From Bradyrhizobium sp. NFR13 (lineage in GTDB: Bacteria > Pseudomonadota > Alphaproteobacteria > Rhizobiales > Xanthobacteraceae): 64,000 nt of DNA. The position numbers were made by a program, and so were the translations under genes. The DNA is taken from positions 248,001 to 312,000 of the forward strand of contig NZ_FOTP01000007.1 in assembly GCF_900114605.1 (NCBI RefSeq), read 5' to 3'. The notes under the pieces are model-generated. The model had not been told where the DNA came from. It did no database searches and worked only from the letters and a program-made list of their open reading frames with translations. Each line of letters starts with the position of its first letter. The stretch's first letter is position 1. This document shows, in pieces, positions 54,581 to 63,852 of the stretch.

Positions 54581-55715
54581 GCTGATCGAAGCGGCGGTCG
54601 AACACGTCTTCCGCGATCCGGTTCTTGAGAATTTCCGTCGAGCCGCCGGCGATCATCCAACCGCGGGTGCGACGCATGCAATATTCGGCGAGCGATTCCT
54701 GACTGTAGCCGAGGCCGCCCATCACCTGCACCGCCTCATTGGCGACCTCGAAACCGGCCTGATTGCAGGCGAGCTTGGCGATCGCCGTCTGATAGGGCGA
54801 TGGCAGGCCTTCGGTGACACTGGCCGCGCGATAGAGCAGCATCTGCGCGGATTCCAGCTTCAGCGCCATGTCGGCGAATTTCCACTGCAAACCCTGAAAT
54901 TCGCAGAGCGGGCGACCGAACTGCTTGCGGATCAGTGCATGCTCGCGTGCGAGATTGAAGGCGTAGCGGCCGAGGGCGAGCGAGCGCGACGAATTGCCGA
55001 GACGCTCCACGTTGAAGCCGGCGATCTGTTTCTTGAAGCCGCCGACGCCGAGCAGCACGTTGCGCGCGGGAATGCGGCAATTCTCGAAATAGAGTTGGCT
55101 CCACTGCTCGCCGCTCATGAAGGGCGTCGGCTTGCCGATGGTGAAGCCGGGTGTGTCGCGCTCGATGATCACCGAGCCAATGCCGTTCACGCCAGGCCCG
55201 AAGCGCACATAAACGAGATAGATCGCTGCATCCGGGCTGTGGGTGCCGAATACCTTGCTGCCATTGATGACGAAGTCGTCACCGTCCTGCGTCGCCGTTG
55301 TCTTGAGTTCGGTCACCGCCGAGCCGGCATCGGGTTCGCTCATGCCGAGGCTGATGCAGATATTGCCGGCCAGGAGATCCGGCAACCAGCGCGCCTTCTG
55401 CTCCGGCGTCGCATATTCGACAAAGGTGCGGATCGGACCAAAATTGCCGGCCTGCACCACATCGGCGCTGCGCGGACACACCGAAGCGATTTGCTCAATG
55501 GCGATCACGCTGTCGAACAGCGTGCCGCCCTGGCCGCCATCAGCCGGATCGAATGAGATGCCCATCAGCCCCTGCTTGCCGAGCATCTGCGCAACCCCGC
55601 GGGGAAAATGCGGATCATGCGCACGCTCCAGAGCGCCGTCCTTCAGGTTCGCCTCGGCGAAACGACGCACGGAATCTGCGAATGCCTGCTGCTCTTCGTT
55701 GAGTTCGAAATTCAT
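54555..55715 (-). CDS. acyl-CoA dehydrogenase
   Basis: 386 aa FAD enzyme. ISLGMSEPDAGSA near 121 binds FAD/substrate; RKQFGRPLCEFQGLQWKFAD near 270 and QVMGGLGYSQES near 335 are family marks. The usual catalytic Glu of the YEGTSEI motif is Gly here (IAGGSTEILKNRI). The base may instead be Glu237 in NVERLG, matching the position used by isovaleryl- and long-chain enzymes. It introduces a double bond into an acyl-CoA made by the neighbouring ligase. First gene of the operon, divergent from a LysR gene. Confidence 0.9.
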   Translation of the reverse strand: MNFELNEEQQAFADSVRRFAEANLKDGALERAHDPHFPRGVAQMLGKQGLMGISFDPADGGQGGTLFDSVIAIEQIASVCPRSADVVQAGNFGPIRTFVEYATPEQKARWLPDLLAGNICISLGMSEPDAGSAVTELKTTATQDGDDFVINGSKVFGTHSPDAAIYLVYVRFGPGVNGIGSVIIERDTPGFTIGKPTPFMSGEQWSQLYFENCRIPARNVLLGVGGFKKQIAGFNVERLGNSSRSLALGRYAFNLAREHALIRKQFGRPLCEFQGLQWKFADMALKLESAQMLLYRAASVTEGLPSPYQTAIAKLACNQAGFEVANEAVQVMGGLGYSQESLAEYCMRRTRGWMIAGGSTEILKNRIAEDVFDRRFDQRGQAARAS

Positions 55716-55796
55716 CTGTCTGGCGCACCTGCTGAATTACAGGCTCTGTTTCCCAGCGCAGACTTTGACGGACAACTGCAGATCGGTTATACGGTC

Positions 55797-55811
55797 ATTA
55801 CATAATGTAAT
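55797..55811. promoter_or_regulatory. 15-bp palindrome, candidate LysR-type site
   Basis: ATTACATAATGTAAT is a perfect dyad with T-N11-A spacing, between the divergent acyl-CoA dehydrogenase and LysR genes. It overlaps the first base of the proposed LysR start. Confidence 0.55.
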
Positions 55812-56719
55812 TGCCCGACTGGACCGTGATCCCGCCGCTCAACCCACTGCACGTATTCGACGTGGCTGCGCGCCATCTCAGTTTTACACGCGCGGCGGCG
55901 GAGCTGCGCGTGACGCAACCGGCGATCTCACGGCAGATCAACACACTGGAAGGTTTTCTAGGCGTCAGGTTGTTCGAGCGCGACAAGCATGGATTGCGGC
56001 TGACATCAGAAGGCGAGGAATTCCAGCGCCAGATCGCGCCGGCCTTCCGCATCATCGCCAATGCCACCGCGAGCCTCACCGCCACCGGGAAGGCCGAGCC
56101 GCTGAAGATCCGGGTCTACACGACCTTCGCCGCAAAATGGCTGATCCCTCGCCTGCCGTCCTTCTATGTCGCCTATCCGCAGATCAAGCTGAACATCAGC
56201 AATGTCGTGACTCCAATCGATTTCGAGAAGGACAAGGTCGATCTGGCATTACAGTTCGGAGATGGTAACTGGCCCGGTGTGGAAACCGAATTGCTTTTCA
56301 AGGATCTGATCCAGCCGGTCTGCAGCCCCAAATTGCTGAAGCGAACACGCGTCGTCGAACTCGACGATCTCCGCAAGGTGCAACTGCTGCATTCGCATTA
56401 TCGTCGCGCCGACTGGCCGGACTGGCTGATGGCGGTGAAGCGGCCGGACCTGCTCACCGATGCCGGGATCAGTTTCCCGAGTTCGGTGCTGACCTATCAG
56501 GCCGCCGTCGAGGGCGTCGGTGTTGCGGTGGGACAGCTCTTTCTGCTGCGCAACGAGATCCAGGACGGCACGCTCGTCCCATTGTTCAATGCGCCGTTCG
56601 AGCGACCGATGGCCCATTATGTTGCGTGGCCGAAGAACCGCCCGCTCGGCCGCAAGGCGCGCAGTTTTGTCCATTGGCTGAAGACGCAGATCGCGGAATT
56701 TCTGGAGGAGCAAGGCTGA
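55811..56719 (+). CDS. LysR-family regulator (GcvA type)
   Basis: 302 aa if the TTG at 55811 is used. The helix-turn-helix reads LNPLHVFDVAARHLSFTRAA, then VTQPAISRQINTLEGFLG and LFERDKHGLRLTSEG. Inducer-binding domain follows. No ATG or ribosome site is clear; GTG at 55826 is an alternative start, which would leave the palindromic site fully upstream. It is divergent from, and probably controls, the acyl-CoA operon at 50-55.7 kb. Confidence 0.88.
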   Translation: MPDWTVIPPLNPLHVFDVAARHLSFTRAAAELRVTQPAISRQINTLEGFLGVRLFERDKHGLRLTSEGEEFQRQIAPAFRIIANATASLTATGKAEPLKIRVYTTFAAKWLIPRLPSFYVAYPQIKLNISNVVTPIDFEKDKVDLALQFGDGNWPGVETELLFKDLIQPVCSPKLLKRTRVVELDDLRKVQLLHSHYRRADWPDWLMAVKRPDLLTDAGISFPSSVLTYQAAVEGVGVAVGQLFLLRNEIQDGTLVPLFNAPFERPMAHYVAWPKNRPLGRKARSFVHWLKTQIAEFLEEQG

Positions 56720-57034
56720 GGATTGTCGCTATCCGCTTAACGCCAGAAGCGGCCCGCCGAAGCTAAGCTAAGGACTCCTTAATTCGCCGATCACCTGTAG
56801 CTGACGTATCATCAGCCCCATTGCCGCCGTTATGGCGAGCATTGACCTGTGTTTTCGGGAAGAGCGTCGGTGCCAGCCTGGGCTTAGCTTGCGGGGCCGA
56901 TAAATTATTGGACCACTGACTGGTTGAAAAGAAGACTAAATCGGTCGCCCGCGATCGCCTACGTGGTCCGTAGTTCACAAGCGTTTATTCGACGCATATT
57001 CGATCGATCGAATACCATAAGTCGTTGATTTTAC
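56720..57034. other. intergenic stretch with partial palindrome copy
   Basis: About 315 bp between the LysR gene and the tRNA. It contains the shortened TCCGCTT palindrome at 56731-56752. The base composition is more A/T-rich than its surroundings. No gene is supported. Confidence 0.45.
56731..56752. repeat. shortened copy of TCCGCTT palindrome family
   Basis: ATCCGCTTAACGCCAGAAGCGG keeps the CCGCTT/AAGCGG arms and the CGCCAG centre of the 48428 copy, but the outer bases have diverged. Confidence 0.5.
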
Positions 57035-57109
57035 TGGCGCTCCCTAGGGGAATCGAACCCCTGTTTCAGCCTTGAGAGGGCCGCGTCCTAACCGCTAGAC
57101 GAAGGGAGC
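57035..57109 (-). tRNA. tRNA-Glu (anticodon CTC)
   Basis: 75 nt on the minus strand, including an encoded CCA end (57035-57037). Acceptor GCTCCCT pairs with AGGGAGC; D arm GTCT/GGAC; anticodon stem CGGCC/GGCTG around loop CTCTCAA, anticodon CTC for GAG codons; T arm AGGGG/CCCCT with TTCGATT loop. All stems pair, except one G-C/T mismatch at the anticodon stem end. Confidence 0.92.
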
Positions 57110-57200
57110 GTATGGGCAGGGAATAGCCGCGAATGGAGCCGGCTGCAAGGTGCAGACGTCATTCCGGTCCCCATATGTTGAAGACTGGTCCGGGACGAGC

Positions 57201-57542
57201 CTAGGGCTCGCTGGCGAATTTCAGCGTTCCCGCGGGTTTCAGGCTCTTGGCGTCGAAAGTGCGGATTTCGGTGCTGCCACCGACATCCAGGGTCAGCACG
57301 ATCCGGTCTCCGGCCACCCCGGTGGAGAGGATTTTGGCGCCTTTCGGCAGGGTCGCCGTGGTGGCTGATGTCACGGTGCTTCCATCCGTGCGGAAAAGGC
57401 GGTAGCCGATCACGACGAGCAGCGCGCCGACGCCCAGAGCGGTGGTCAGGCCGGCGATCAGCATCATGCGGCGCACGCGCGCAATCATGGCGGCCTGCTC
57501 AAGGGTCGGTTCGGGCGCACTATCGGCGGCGGGCTGGGTCAT
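57201..57542 (-). CDS. small membrane-anchored protein upstream of rluD
   Basis: 113 aa. A cytoplasmic head (EQAAMIARVRRMM) is followed by one membrane helix (about 27-50, LIAGLTTALGVGALLVVIG) and a periplasmic domain with TATLPKGAKILSTGVAGDRI and IRTFDAKSLKPAG, a beta-strand-rich pattern. Divergent from rluD. ATG 57542 is used; a GTG eight codons earlier is possible. The family is unnamed to me; it looks conserved rather than accidental. Confidence 0.7.
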   Translation of the reverse strand: MTQPAADSAPEPTLEQAAMIARVRRMMLIAGLTTALGVGALLVVIGYRLFRTDGSTVTSATTATLPKGAKILSTGVAGDRIVLTLDVGGSTEIRTFDAKSLKPAGTLKFASEP

Positions 57543-57609
57543 GCAAACACTCGTCTCTTGATTCACGGCTCTCGAAGCAACACGCTTCTGTCAGGTAAGG
57601 CTTTACGGA

Positions 57610-58620
57610 ATGAACGATCAACGGCTGGATGTCACGGTGCAGGGCGACGAAGGCTCGACCCGGCTCGATCGCGTGCTCGCCGTGCGCAGCCCGGCTCTGT
57701 CGCGGTCGCGGCTGAAGGCGCTGATCCTTGCCGGCCAAGTGGCGATCACCCGGTCGTCGCAGGACCCCACACCCGTGCGCGACCCCGCTTATCACGTCGC
57801 TGCCGGCGATACGATCACAATCGACGTGCCGCCCGCCATCGCACCGGAACCGGAAGGCGAGGATATCGCCCTCGATATCGTGTTCGAGGATGAGGACATC
57901 ATCGTCATCAACAAACCGAAGGGCCTCGTCGTGCATCCCGCCGCCGGCCACGAGACCGGCACGCTGGTGAATGCGCTGATCGCCCATTGCGGGGCGTCGC
58001 TGTCGGGAATCGGCGGCGTCAAACGGCCGGGCATCGTCCACCGTCTGGACAAGGACACTACCGGCCTGATGGTAGTCGCCAAGAACGACGCCGCTCACCA
58101 GTCCCTGACCGCGCAATTCGCCGACCACGGCCGCACCAACGAGATGCGGCGCGGCTATATGGCCTTTGCCTGGGGCGTTCCGAACCGGCCGCGCGGCACC
58201 ATCGAGGCGCCGATCGACCGACATCCCCACGCCCGCGAGAAAATGGCGGTCCGCGAAGGCGGCCGCGATGCCGTCACCCATTGGGAAGTGCTGCAGGAAT
58301 TCCCCGATCGCCACGGCAAGCCGATCGCCACCCTCTTGGCCTGCCAGCTCGAGACCGGCCGGACCCACCAGATCCGCGTGCATCTGGCCCATATCCAGCA
58401 TCCGCTGATGGGGGATTCGGTTTATGGCTCGCATTTCAAGACCAAGGCATCATCGCTCGGCGTCAAGAGCCGCGCCGCGCTGGACGCCCTCGACCGGCAG
58501 GCGCTTCACGCCTATTTGCTCGCTCTGGAGCACCCTCGCACGGGCGAGATTCTGGAGTGGACCAGCGAACTTCCTCACGATTTGGCGGTTTTGCGGGCCC
58601 ATATGGCCGTGCCAGAATGA
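57610..58620 (+). CDS. rluD: RluA-family 23S rRNA pseudouridine synthase
   Basis: 336 aa. An N-terminal S4 RNA-binding domain (15-75, TRLDRVLAVRSPALSRSRLK) precedes the synthase domain with catalytic Asp147 in HRLDKDTTGLMVV and the RTHQIRVHLAHI motif near 255. RluD isomerises uridines in helix 69 of 23S rRNA and matters for ribosome assembly. The RluD assignment (over RluC/RluA) rests on length plus S4 domain and its place beside rpoH, so it is probable. Confidence 0.88.
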   Translation: MNDQRLDVTVQGDEGSTRLDRVLAVRSPALSRSRLKALILAGQVAITRSSQDPTPVRDPAYHVAAGDTITIDVPPAIAPEPEGEDIALDIVFEDEDIIVINKPKGLVVHPAAGHETGTLVNALIAHCGASLSGIGGVKRPGIVHRLDKDTTGLMVVAKNDAAHQSLTAQFADHGRTNEMRRGYMAFAWGVPNRPRGTIEAPIDRHPHAREKMAVREGGRDAVTHWEVLQEFPDRHGKPIATLLACQLETGRTHQIRVHLAHIQHPLMGDSVYGSHFKTKASSLGVKSRAALDALDRQALHAYLLALEHPRTGEILEWTSELPHDLAVLRAHMAVPE

Positions 58621-58833
58621 CGCAGATGCATATAAAAAAGTAAGCTTTTCCAAACGCTTATATGGGCCCCACGGGAACGTGACAGGGAATTCACTTTCAA
58701 TACGCTTGTAGTAGGGTGTATGTTGCACCTGCGTCAAATGAGACGCGGAACATCGCAGCCAGGGCGGCTTTAACAAAGCGCTCGCTGCCTGGCCCGCCGC
58801 TATCGGGGGTCTGAACCACTGGAGGGCATCATA
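58621..58833 (+). promoter_or_regulatory. rpoH leader region
   Basis: 213 bp between rluD and rpoH. The last 90 bases are GC-rich and can fold (GCCAGG near 58758 with CCTGGC near 58788), which may shape heat-dependent translation. I could not fix a promoter confidently. Confidence 0.35.
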
Positions 58834-59733
58834 ATGGCCCGTACAGCTACCCTTCCGGTTCTCAATGGAGAATCCGGCCTCTCGCATTACCTCGCCGAGA
58901 TCCGCAAGTTTCCGATGTTGGAACCTCAGCAGGAATATATGTTTGCCAAGCGTTGGCGCGAGCACGACGATCGCGACGCGGCACATCACCTTGTGACCAG
59001 CCATCTGCGACTCGTTGCCAAGATTGCCATGGGCTATCGCGGCTACGGTCTGCCGATCTCCGAGGTTGTCTCGGAAGGCAACGTCGGTCTGATGCAGGCT
59101 GTGAAGCGCTTCGAGCCGGAGAAAGGCTTCCGCCTGGCCACCTACGCCATGTGGTGGATCAAGGCGTCGATTCAAGAGTACATCCTGCGTTCGTGGTCGC
59201 TCGTGAAGATGGGCACCACCGCGAACCAGAAGAAGCTGTTCTTCAACCTGCGCAAGGCGAAGAGCAAGATTTCCGCCCTGGACGAAGGCGATCTCCGCCC
59301 CGACCAGGTGAAGCTGATCGCCACGCGTCTCGGCGTGACGGAACAGGACGTTGTCGACATGAACCGCCGCCTCGGTGGCGACGCGTCGCTCAACGCACCG
59401 ATCCGTGACGACGGCGAAGCCGGCGAATGGCAGGACTGGCTGGTCGATACCGCGCCCAACCAGGAAGCCATCATGGCGGAACACGAGGAGTTCGATCATC
59501 GCCGTCAGGCGCTGAACGGCGCCATCGGTGTGCTCAACCCGCGCGAACGGCGCATCTTCGAGGCGCGTCGCCTCGCTGATGAACCGATGACGCTGGAAGA
59601 TCTCGCTTCGGAGTTCGGCGTCTCGCGCGAGCGCGTCCGTCAGATCGAAGTCCGTGCCTTTGAAAAGGTGCAGACCGCGGTCAAGGGCACCATCGCCAAG
59701 CAGGAAGCTGCGGCGCTGGAAGCTGCGCACTAA
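58834..59733 (+). CDS. rpoH: heat-shock sigma factor RpoH
   Basis: 299 aa sigma-70 family protein. Region 2 contains HHLVTSHLRLVAKIAMGYRG and FRLATYAMWWIKASIQEYIL. The RpoH box QKKLFFNLRK near 131 identifies sigma-32. Region 4 ends TLEDLASEFGVSRERVRQIEV. It directs RNA polymerase to heat-shock and envelope-stress promoters. GGAGGG precedes ATG 58834. A strong terminator follows at 59763. Alphaproteobacteria often have two or more RpoH paralogues. Confidence 0.95.
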   Translation: MARTATLPVLNGESGLSHYLAEIRKFPMLEPQQEYMFAKRWREHDDRDAAHHLVTSHLRLVAKIAMGYRGYGLPISEVVSEGNVGLMQAVKRFEPEKGFRLATYAMWWIKASIQEYILRSWSLVKMGTTANQKKLFFNLRKAKSKISALDEGDLRPDQVKLIATRLGVTEQDVVDMNRRLGGDASLNAPIRDDGEAGEWQDWLVDTAPNQEAIMAEHEEFDHRRQALNGAIGVLNPRERRIFEARRLADEPMTLEDLASEFGVSRERVRQIEVRAFEKVQTAVKGTIAKQEAAALEAAH

Positions 59734-59762
59734 CAAGCGCAGTTGAGCGTACAAGGAATGCG

Positions 59763-59789
59763 AAAGCCGGCGGAAACGCCGGCTTTTTT
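59763..59789 (+). terminator. Rho-independent terminator after rpoH
   Basis: AAAGCCGGC-GGAAAC-GCCGGCTTT followed by TTT. Nine perfect pairs and six T's lie 30 bp past the rpoH stop. Confidence 0.9.
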
Positions 59790-59848
59790 GTTGGGTGAAG
59801 CGAGCCAGTTGCTCTGACGCCCCACCTTCGACCGGCGGCTGGAATCGA

Positions 59849-61498
59849 CTATCTGATCGGCTTCGCCAGCGCTTCCGTCCGGTCGCGCTCGGTCATGTCG
59901 ATCACCGTCTCGACCGGTGCCGTCAATTCATAGACATAGGACACATCGGTGAAGTAGCGCTTCGCCGTACCACCCAGCGCTTCCGGCGCCACGCGATCGA
60001 GCAGCACCAGACCGAAATCGCTATCCGGCCGCCGCGTTGCCTGACTGGTGTTGAACTCTTCCCAGCGGAAATTGAACTGCGCATCCGGCTCGCTGCCCGT
60101 AATCTCCCAATGCGCAACGATATGCGGATGTTTGCCCACCAGCGACAGGCCCTCGTCGGAATGCGAGGCCAATTCAAAGAACAGCAGCGACAGGCTCTGC
60201 GCGGCGCGCGCGCTGACAATGATGTCCGGACCTTCCAGTGCGATACGGTCGGCATGCGGGATCGCACGCGCCTCGAACAGGCCCTTGAGCTGCACACCCT
60301 GCCACTGACTCTCGCTCAGCAGCGACACGACATTCGACATCGCGTGAATGCGGCCGATCAGGAGATCGCGCGCGCTGTCCACATCGGAGCCATGGCGCAG
60401 CGTGCGCGTCACGATGGACTGGATCACCGCCAGGATGTTCTTCACGCGATGATTGAGCTCGTCGATGACGGCAGTCAGGCGACGTTCGAAGCCGATACGG
60501 GTCTCGACCTCGCGCCGCAGCCGCAGATTGGCGTAGGAGACATAGCCGAACAGTCCGCAAACGATCGCCGTCAGCGCGAGGCCGAACCCGCCGACGATGA
60601 TCGCGGTGCGCTGCGCGCGCAGCTCGGTATTGACCTTCGGATAATAACCCAGCGACCAGTCACGCCCGCCGAACGAAACCGTGCGCAGGACTGCCAGCGC
60701 AGGACCATTCCCCACCAACGGGCGCGCCGTTACCTTGCCGTCGTCGTCGGCGACGATTTCGCCATCGGCGACACGCGGATCTTTCAGCGCTACCGAGAAC
60801 AATGACATCTCGTCATTGGCCAGCATCAGCGGCCCGAGTTCATAGGAGAATGACACGAAGCCGGCCGGCGCGGGATTGCCCTCGGACACAACCGGCGTCA
60901 CCAGTACCAATCCCAATTGTCCATCAGGCTGCTGCAGCGGCGTGGGATTGGAGGCGACCGGCTTGCCCTCGTTCAGGGCGCGCGCCAGCGTTGGCCCTGT
61001 GACGGGAGAGAAATTCAGGACGCGACCGACAAAGCCTTCAGTGACGGAATTGCGCGGCTCGACATCCATCAGCACGTCAAGCGGCTGCTCCAGCGCCTTG
61101 GTATCGAGGCGCTCGTCATTGTAGTTGCGGATCGTGGGATTGCGGTAGCCGGCACTGGCGAGCTCCGTGCTGGCGGCCGGCAATTCGTTCGGTTGCAGGC
61201 GAGCGATCCAGCCGGCGATGGCGAAATCGGTCTTGAAGGCGTAGATCGAAGCCCGCAACGGCTGCAGCATATTGGCCCGCATGACCGTGGGGGAGCGAAA
61301 CAGCCCGGCTGCAACCCGGGCCAGCAATTCGCGTTCGGTCAGACGCTCCTGAACCAGGCTGGCATGGATATCCACGGCCCGACCCAGCGCGATATTCTCG
61401 ATCGCAAGTTCCTGATCATGCACGCGAAACGCGGCGAGGCCGGAGAGCAGAACTCCGACCAGTGCCAGTAGTGCGATGATGAAGCCAAGCCGGACCAC
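59849..61498 (-). CDS. CHASE-domain HWE/HisKA_2-type histidine kinase with degenerate ATP domain
   Basis: 549 aa. Membrane helix 5-25, periplasmic CHASE-like sensor (40-290), second helix 298-322, then VIDELNHRVKNILAVIQSIV with phospho-acceptor His350 of the HisKA_2/HWE class. The ATP-binding part is unusual. The N box, normally ELATNAxKYGALS, reads FELASHSDEGLSLVG with the key Asn missing, and the G box is reduced to SDFGLVLLDRV. It may bind ATP poorly or act as an inactive scaffold. In alphaproteobacteria such kinases often feed the general stress response. Start is GTG 61498; no clear ribosome site. Divergence from other HWE kinases is seen directly; loss of activity is inferred. Confidence 0.78.
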   Translation of the reverse strand: MVRLGFIIALLALVGVLLSGLAAFRVHDQELAIENIALGRAVDIHASLVQERLTERELLARVAAGLFRSPTVMRANMLQPLRASIYAFKTDFAIAGWIARLQPNELPAASTELASAGYRNPTIRNYNDERLDTKALEQPLDVLMDVEPRNSVTEGFVGRVLNFSPVTGPTLARALNEGKPVASNPTPLQQPDGQLGLVLVTPVVSEGNPAPAGFVSFSYELGPLMLANDEMSLFSVALKDPRVADGEIVADDDGKVTARPLVGNGPALAVLRTVSFGGRDWSLGYYPKVNTELRAQRTAIIVGGFGLALTAIVCGLFGYVSYANLRLRREVETRIGFERRLTAVIDELNHRVKNILAVIQSIVTRTLRHGSDVDSARDLLIGRIHAMSNVVSLLSESQWQGVQLKGLFEARAIPHADRIALEGPDIIVSARAAQSLSLLFFELASHSDEGLSLVGKHPHIVAHWEITGSEPDAQFNFRWEEFNTSQATRRPDSDFGLVLLDRVAPEALGGTAKRYFTDVSYVYELTAPVETVIDMTERDRTEALAKPIR

Positions 61499-61744
61499 GC
61501 GGTTACTCGGAATAAGAGACGTTGCTGCCGGTTCAGCGGCTCAGGAGTATGCCAATCACGCCGGAATGAATTGGTTCCCAGCCTTCTGGAAATAACTCCG
61601 GACCGGGATAAATCTAGAGAAACAGGCTTAACGAAATGACTGAACGCGCAATGCCCGTCGGGGTACCGGGCGGTTCGCCGTTATAGCCAACGAGATATGC
61701 AGGGCTCAAGTCCAGGCCTCGGACCCAGATCCGCAGCTGAAGCG

Positions 61745-62374
<630 letters not shown>

Positions 62375-62410
62375 GTCAAATGCTCTCTGGGTTGAAGGTA
62401 TCGTTGCAAA

Positions 62411-63151
62411 TCATGACCTGAACAGCCGCGTATACTGCGTCTCGTGACGCATGCTGGCGATGTCAGAGCGGAATGTGGCCCCGCCGAGATCGTCGAGGGA
62501 TGCGGCCATGGCGCGATGGCCGGTGGTCACGACGACGGGCTCCAGCGCTGCAAGCACGCGCTGGCTGTCGGTCTGACCGAGCGGCACCAGCCGCGCGCCA
62601 GCGGAAATCCAGTTCGAGACCACCGCGTGGAAAAAACCATGCATGGTTGCCGACAGCGGCACACCATGGGCGGCGCTCACAAGTCCGACGGCAACAGGAT
62701 AGACGATCGGGCTGTCGCAACTCGCGATCAGTCGCTCCATCCCCTCATGCGACCAGGCATTGCGCGCGATCTCGATGAAGGCCCTGCCCTGCGTGGTCGT
62801 CTCGAGCTGACGTTCCCTTGATGGCACGAAGGCGCTGGCGAGTTCGGCAATCTCGCGCAGTGCCTTGTCGTCGCCGTCAGATGCCGCACGGTGCACATGC
62901 GCGAGAAACACGCCATCGCAAAACCCTGCGCCATCGGACAGCATCGCCGACAACCAGTCCTGCAGACTGGCAGCATCGGTGATGTCGCCTGCTTCCACCG
63001 CCCATTCGATACCGCTGGAATAGGAAAACGCGCCGACAGGAAAAGCCGGCGACAGCCAGGTCATCAGCCGGTACAGCGCAGCGCCTTCGTCGGCAGACAA
63101 GGCGGGAGAGTCGTTCAGCGAACTATCCTTCGCCGGTCTATTTGTGGTCAT
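62411..63151 (-). CDS. ureF: urease accessory protein UreF
   Basis: 246 aa all-helical protein. [21 protein letters not shown] near residue 30 and the [14 protein letters not shown] and [13 protein letters not shown] stretches are UreF marks. UreF bridges UreG and urease during nickel insertion. Start ATG 63151 lies within the end of ureE (14-base overlap). The open frame continues upstream only through the antiphase of the His-coding repeat, where it would give a meaningless Met/Ile/Thr-rich extension. ATG two codons earlier (63157) is equally possible. Confidence 0.9.
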   Translation of the reverse strand: MTTNRPAKDSSLNDSPALSADEGAALYRLMTWLSPAFPVGAFSYSSGIEWAVEAGDITDAASLQDWLSAMLSDGAGFCDGVFLAHVHRAASDGDDKALREIAELASAFVPSRERQLETTTQGRAFIEIARNAWSHEGMERLIASCDSPIVYPVAVGLVSAAHGVPLSATMHGFFHAVVSNWISAGARLVPLGQTDSQRVLAALEPVVVTTGHRAMAASLDDLGGATFRSDIASMRHETQYTRLFRS

Positions 63152-63836
63152 GAGCATGAGAGTGACGATGGTGGTCGTGCGTGCTGTCGTGATCATGATG
63201 ATGGTCGTGGTGATCATGATCGTGACCGCAATGCTCGTCATGGACATGCTGGTCATGACCATGACCGGCATGACCGTGCGCGTCGCGGCCATGGCCATGG
63301 TGGTTGTGCCCATGATGATCATGCCCGTGGTGGTCGTGACCGTGTCCATGATCGTGATGGGCATGATCATGATGGCCGTGATGCCCATGACCGGCCGGCT
63401 CATGCGCAGCGGCATAGGCGCCGCCTTCGGGATCGAACGGCGCCTCGATCTCGATCACGCGCGCGCCGAGGCCCTTGACCATCTCCTCGATCACATGGTC
63501 GCTGCGGATACGCAGCCCCTTGGCCATGATCTGCGTCGGCAGATGGCGGTTGCCGAGATGCCAGGCGAGCCGCACCAGATGGCCGGGATCGGTGCCGCGG
63601 ATCTCAATCAACGGCTCCGGCGCTGCGACCACCTCGATCAGGCGGCCGTCTTCCAGCACCAGCGCATCGCCGCCGCGCAAGGCGACGGCGTTTTCGAGAT
63701 CGAGCAGGAATTCCAGTCCACGCGTCCCCGTCATCGCCATGCGGCGACGATGACGATCGTCGAAGTCGAGAACGACGGTGTCCACCGCCGCCTCTGTCCA
63801 GTTGTATTGGCCTTTGACCTCAGTCGCGCGGATCAT
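63138..63836 (-). CDS. ureE: urease nickel metallochaperone UreE with very long His-rich tail
   Basis: 232 aa. Residues 1-140 are the standard UreE fold ([18 protein letters not shown], ending [17 protein letters not shown] [13 protein letters not shown] with the inter-subunit His). Residues from about 145 to the end contain some 43 histidines among about 88 residues, mixed with Gly and Asp and one Cys, much longer than common UreE tails. The tail probably stores Ni2+ and feeds urease and perhaps hydrogenase. It overlaps ureF. The next gene outward on this strand is cut by the window edge. Confidence 0.93.
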   Translation of the reverse strand: MIRATEVKGQYNWTEAAVDTVVLDFDDRHRRRMAMTGTRGLEFLLDLENAVALRGGDALVLEDGRLIEVVAAPEPLIEIRGTDPGHLVRLAWHLGNRHLPTQIMAKGLRIRSDHVIEEMVKGLGARVIEIEAPFDPEGGAYAAAHEPAGHGHHGHHDHAHHDHGHGHDHHGHDHHGHNHHGHGRDAHGHAGHGHDQHVHDEHCGHDHDHHDHHHDHDSTHDHHRHSHAHDHK

Positions 63837-63852
63837 GGAATCTCTCGTTTGG

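Noticed and set aside
63152-63415. Upstream extension of ureF with Met/Ile/Thr repeats
   Set aside because: It is the out-of-phase reading of the UreE tail; UreF proteins begin near 63151.
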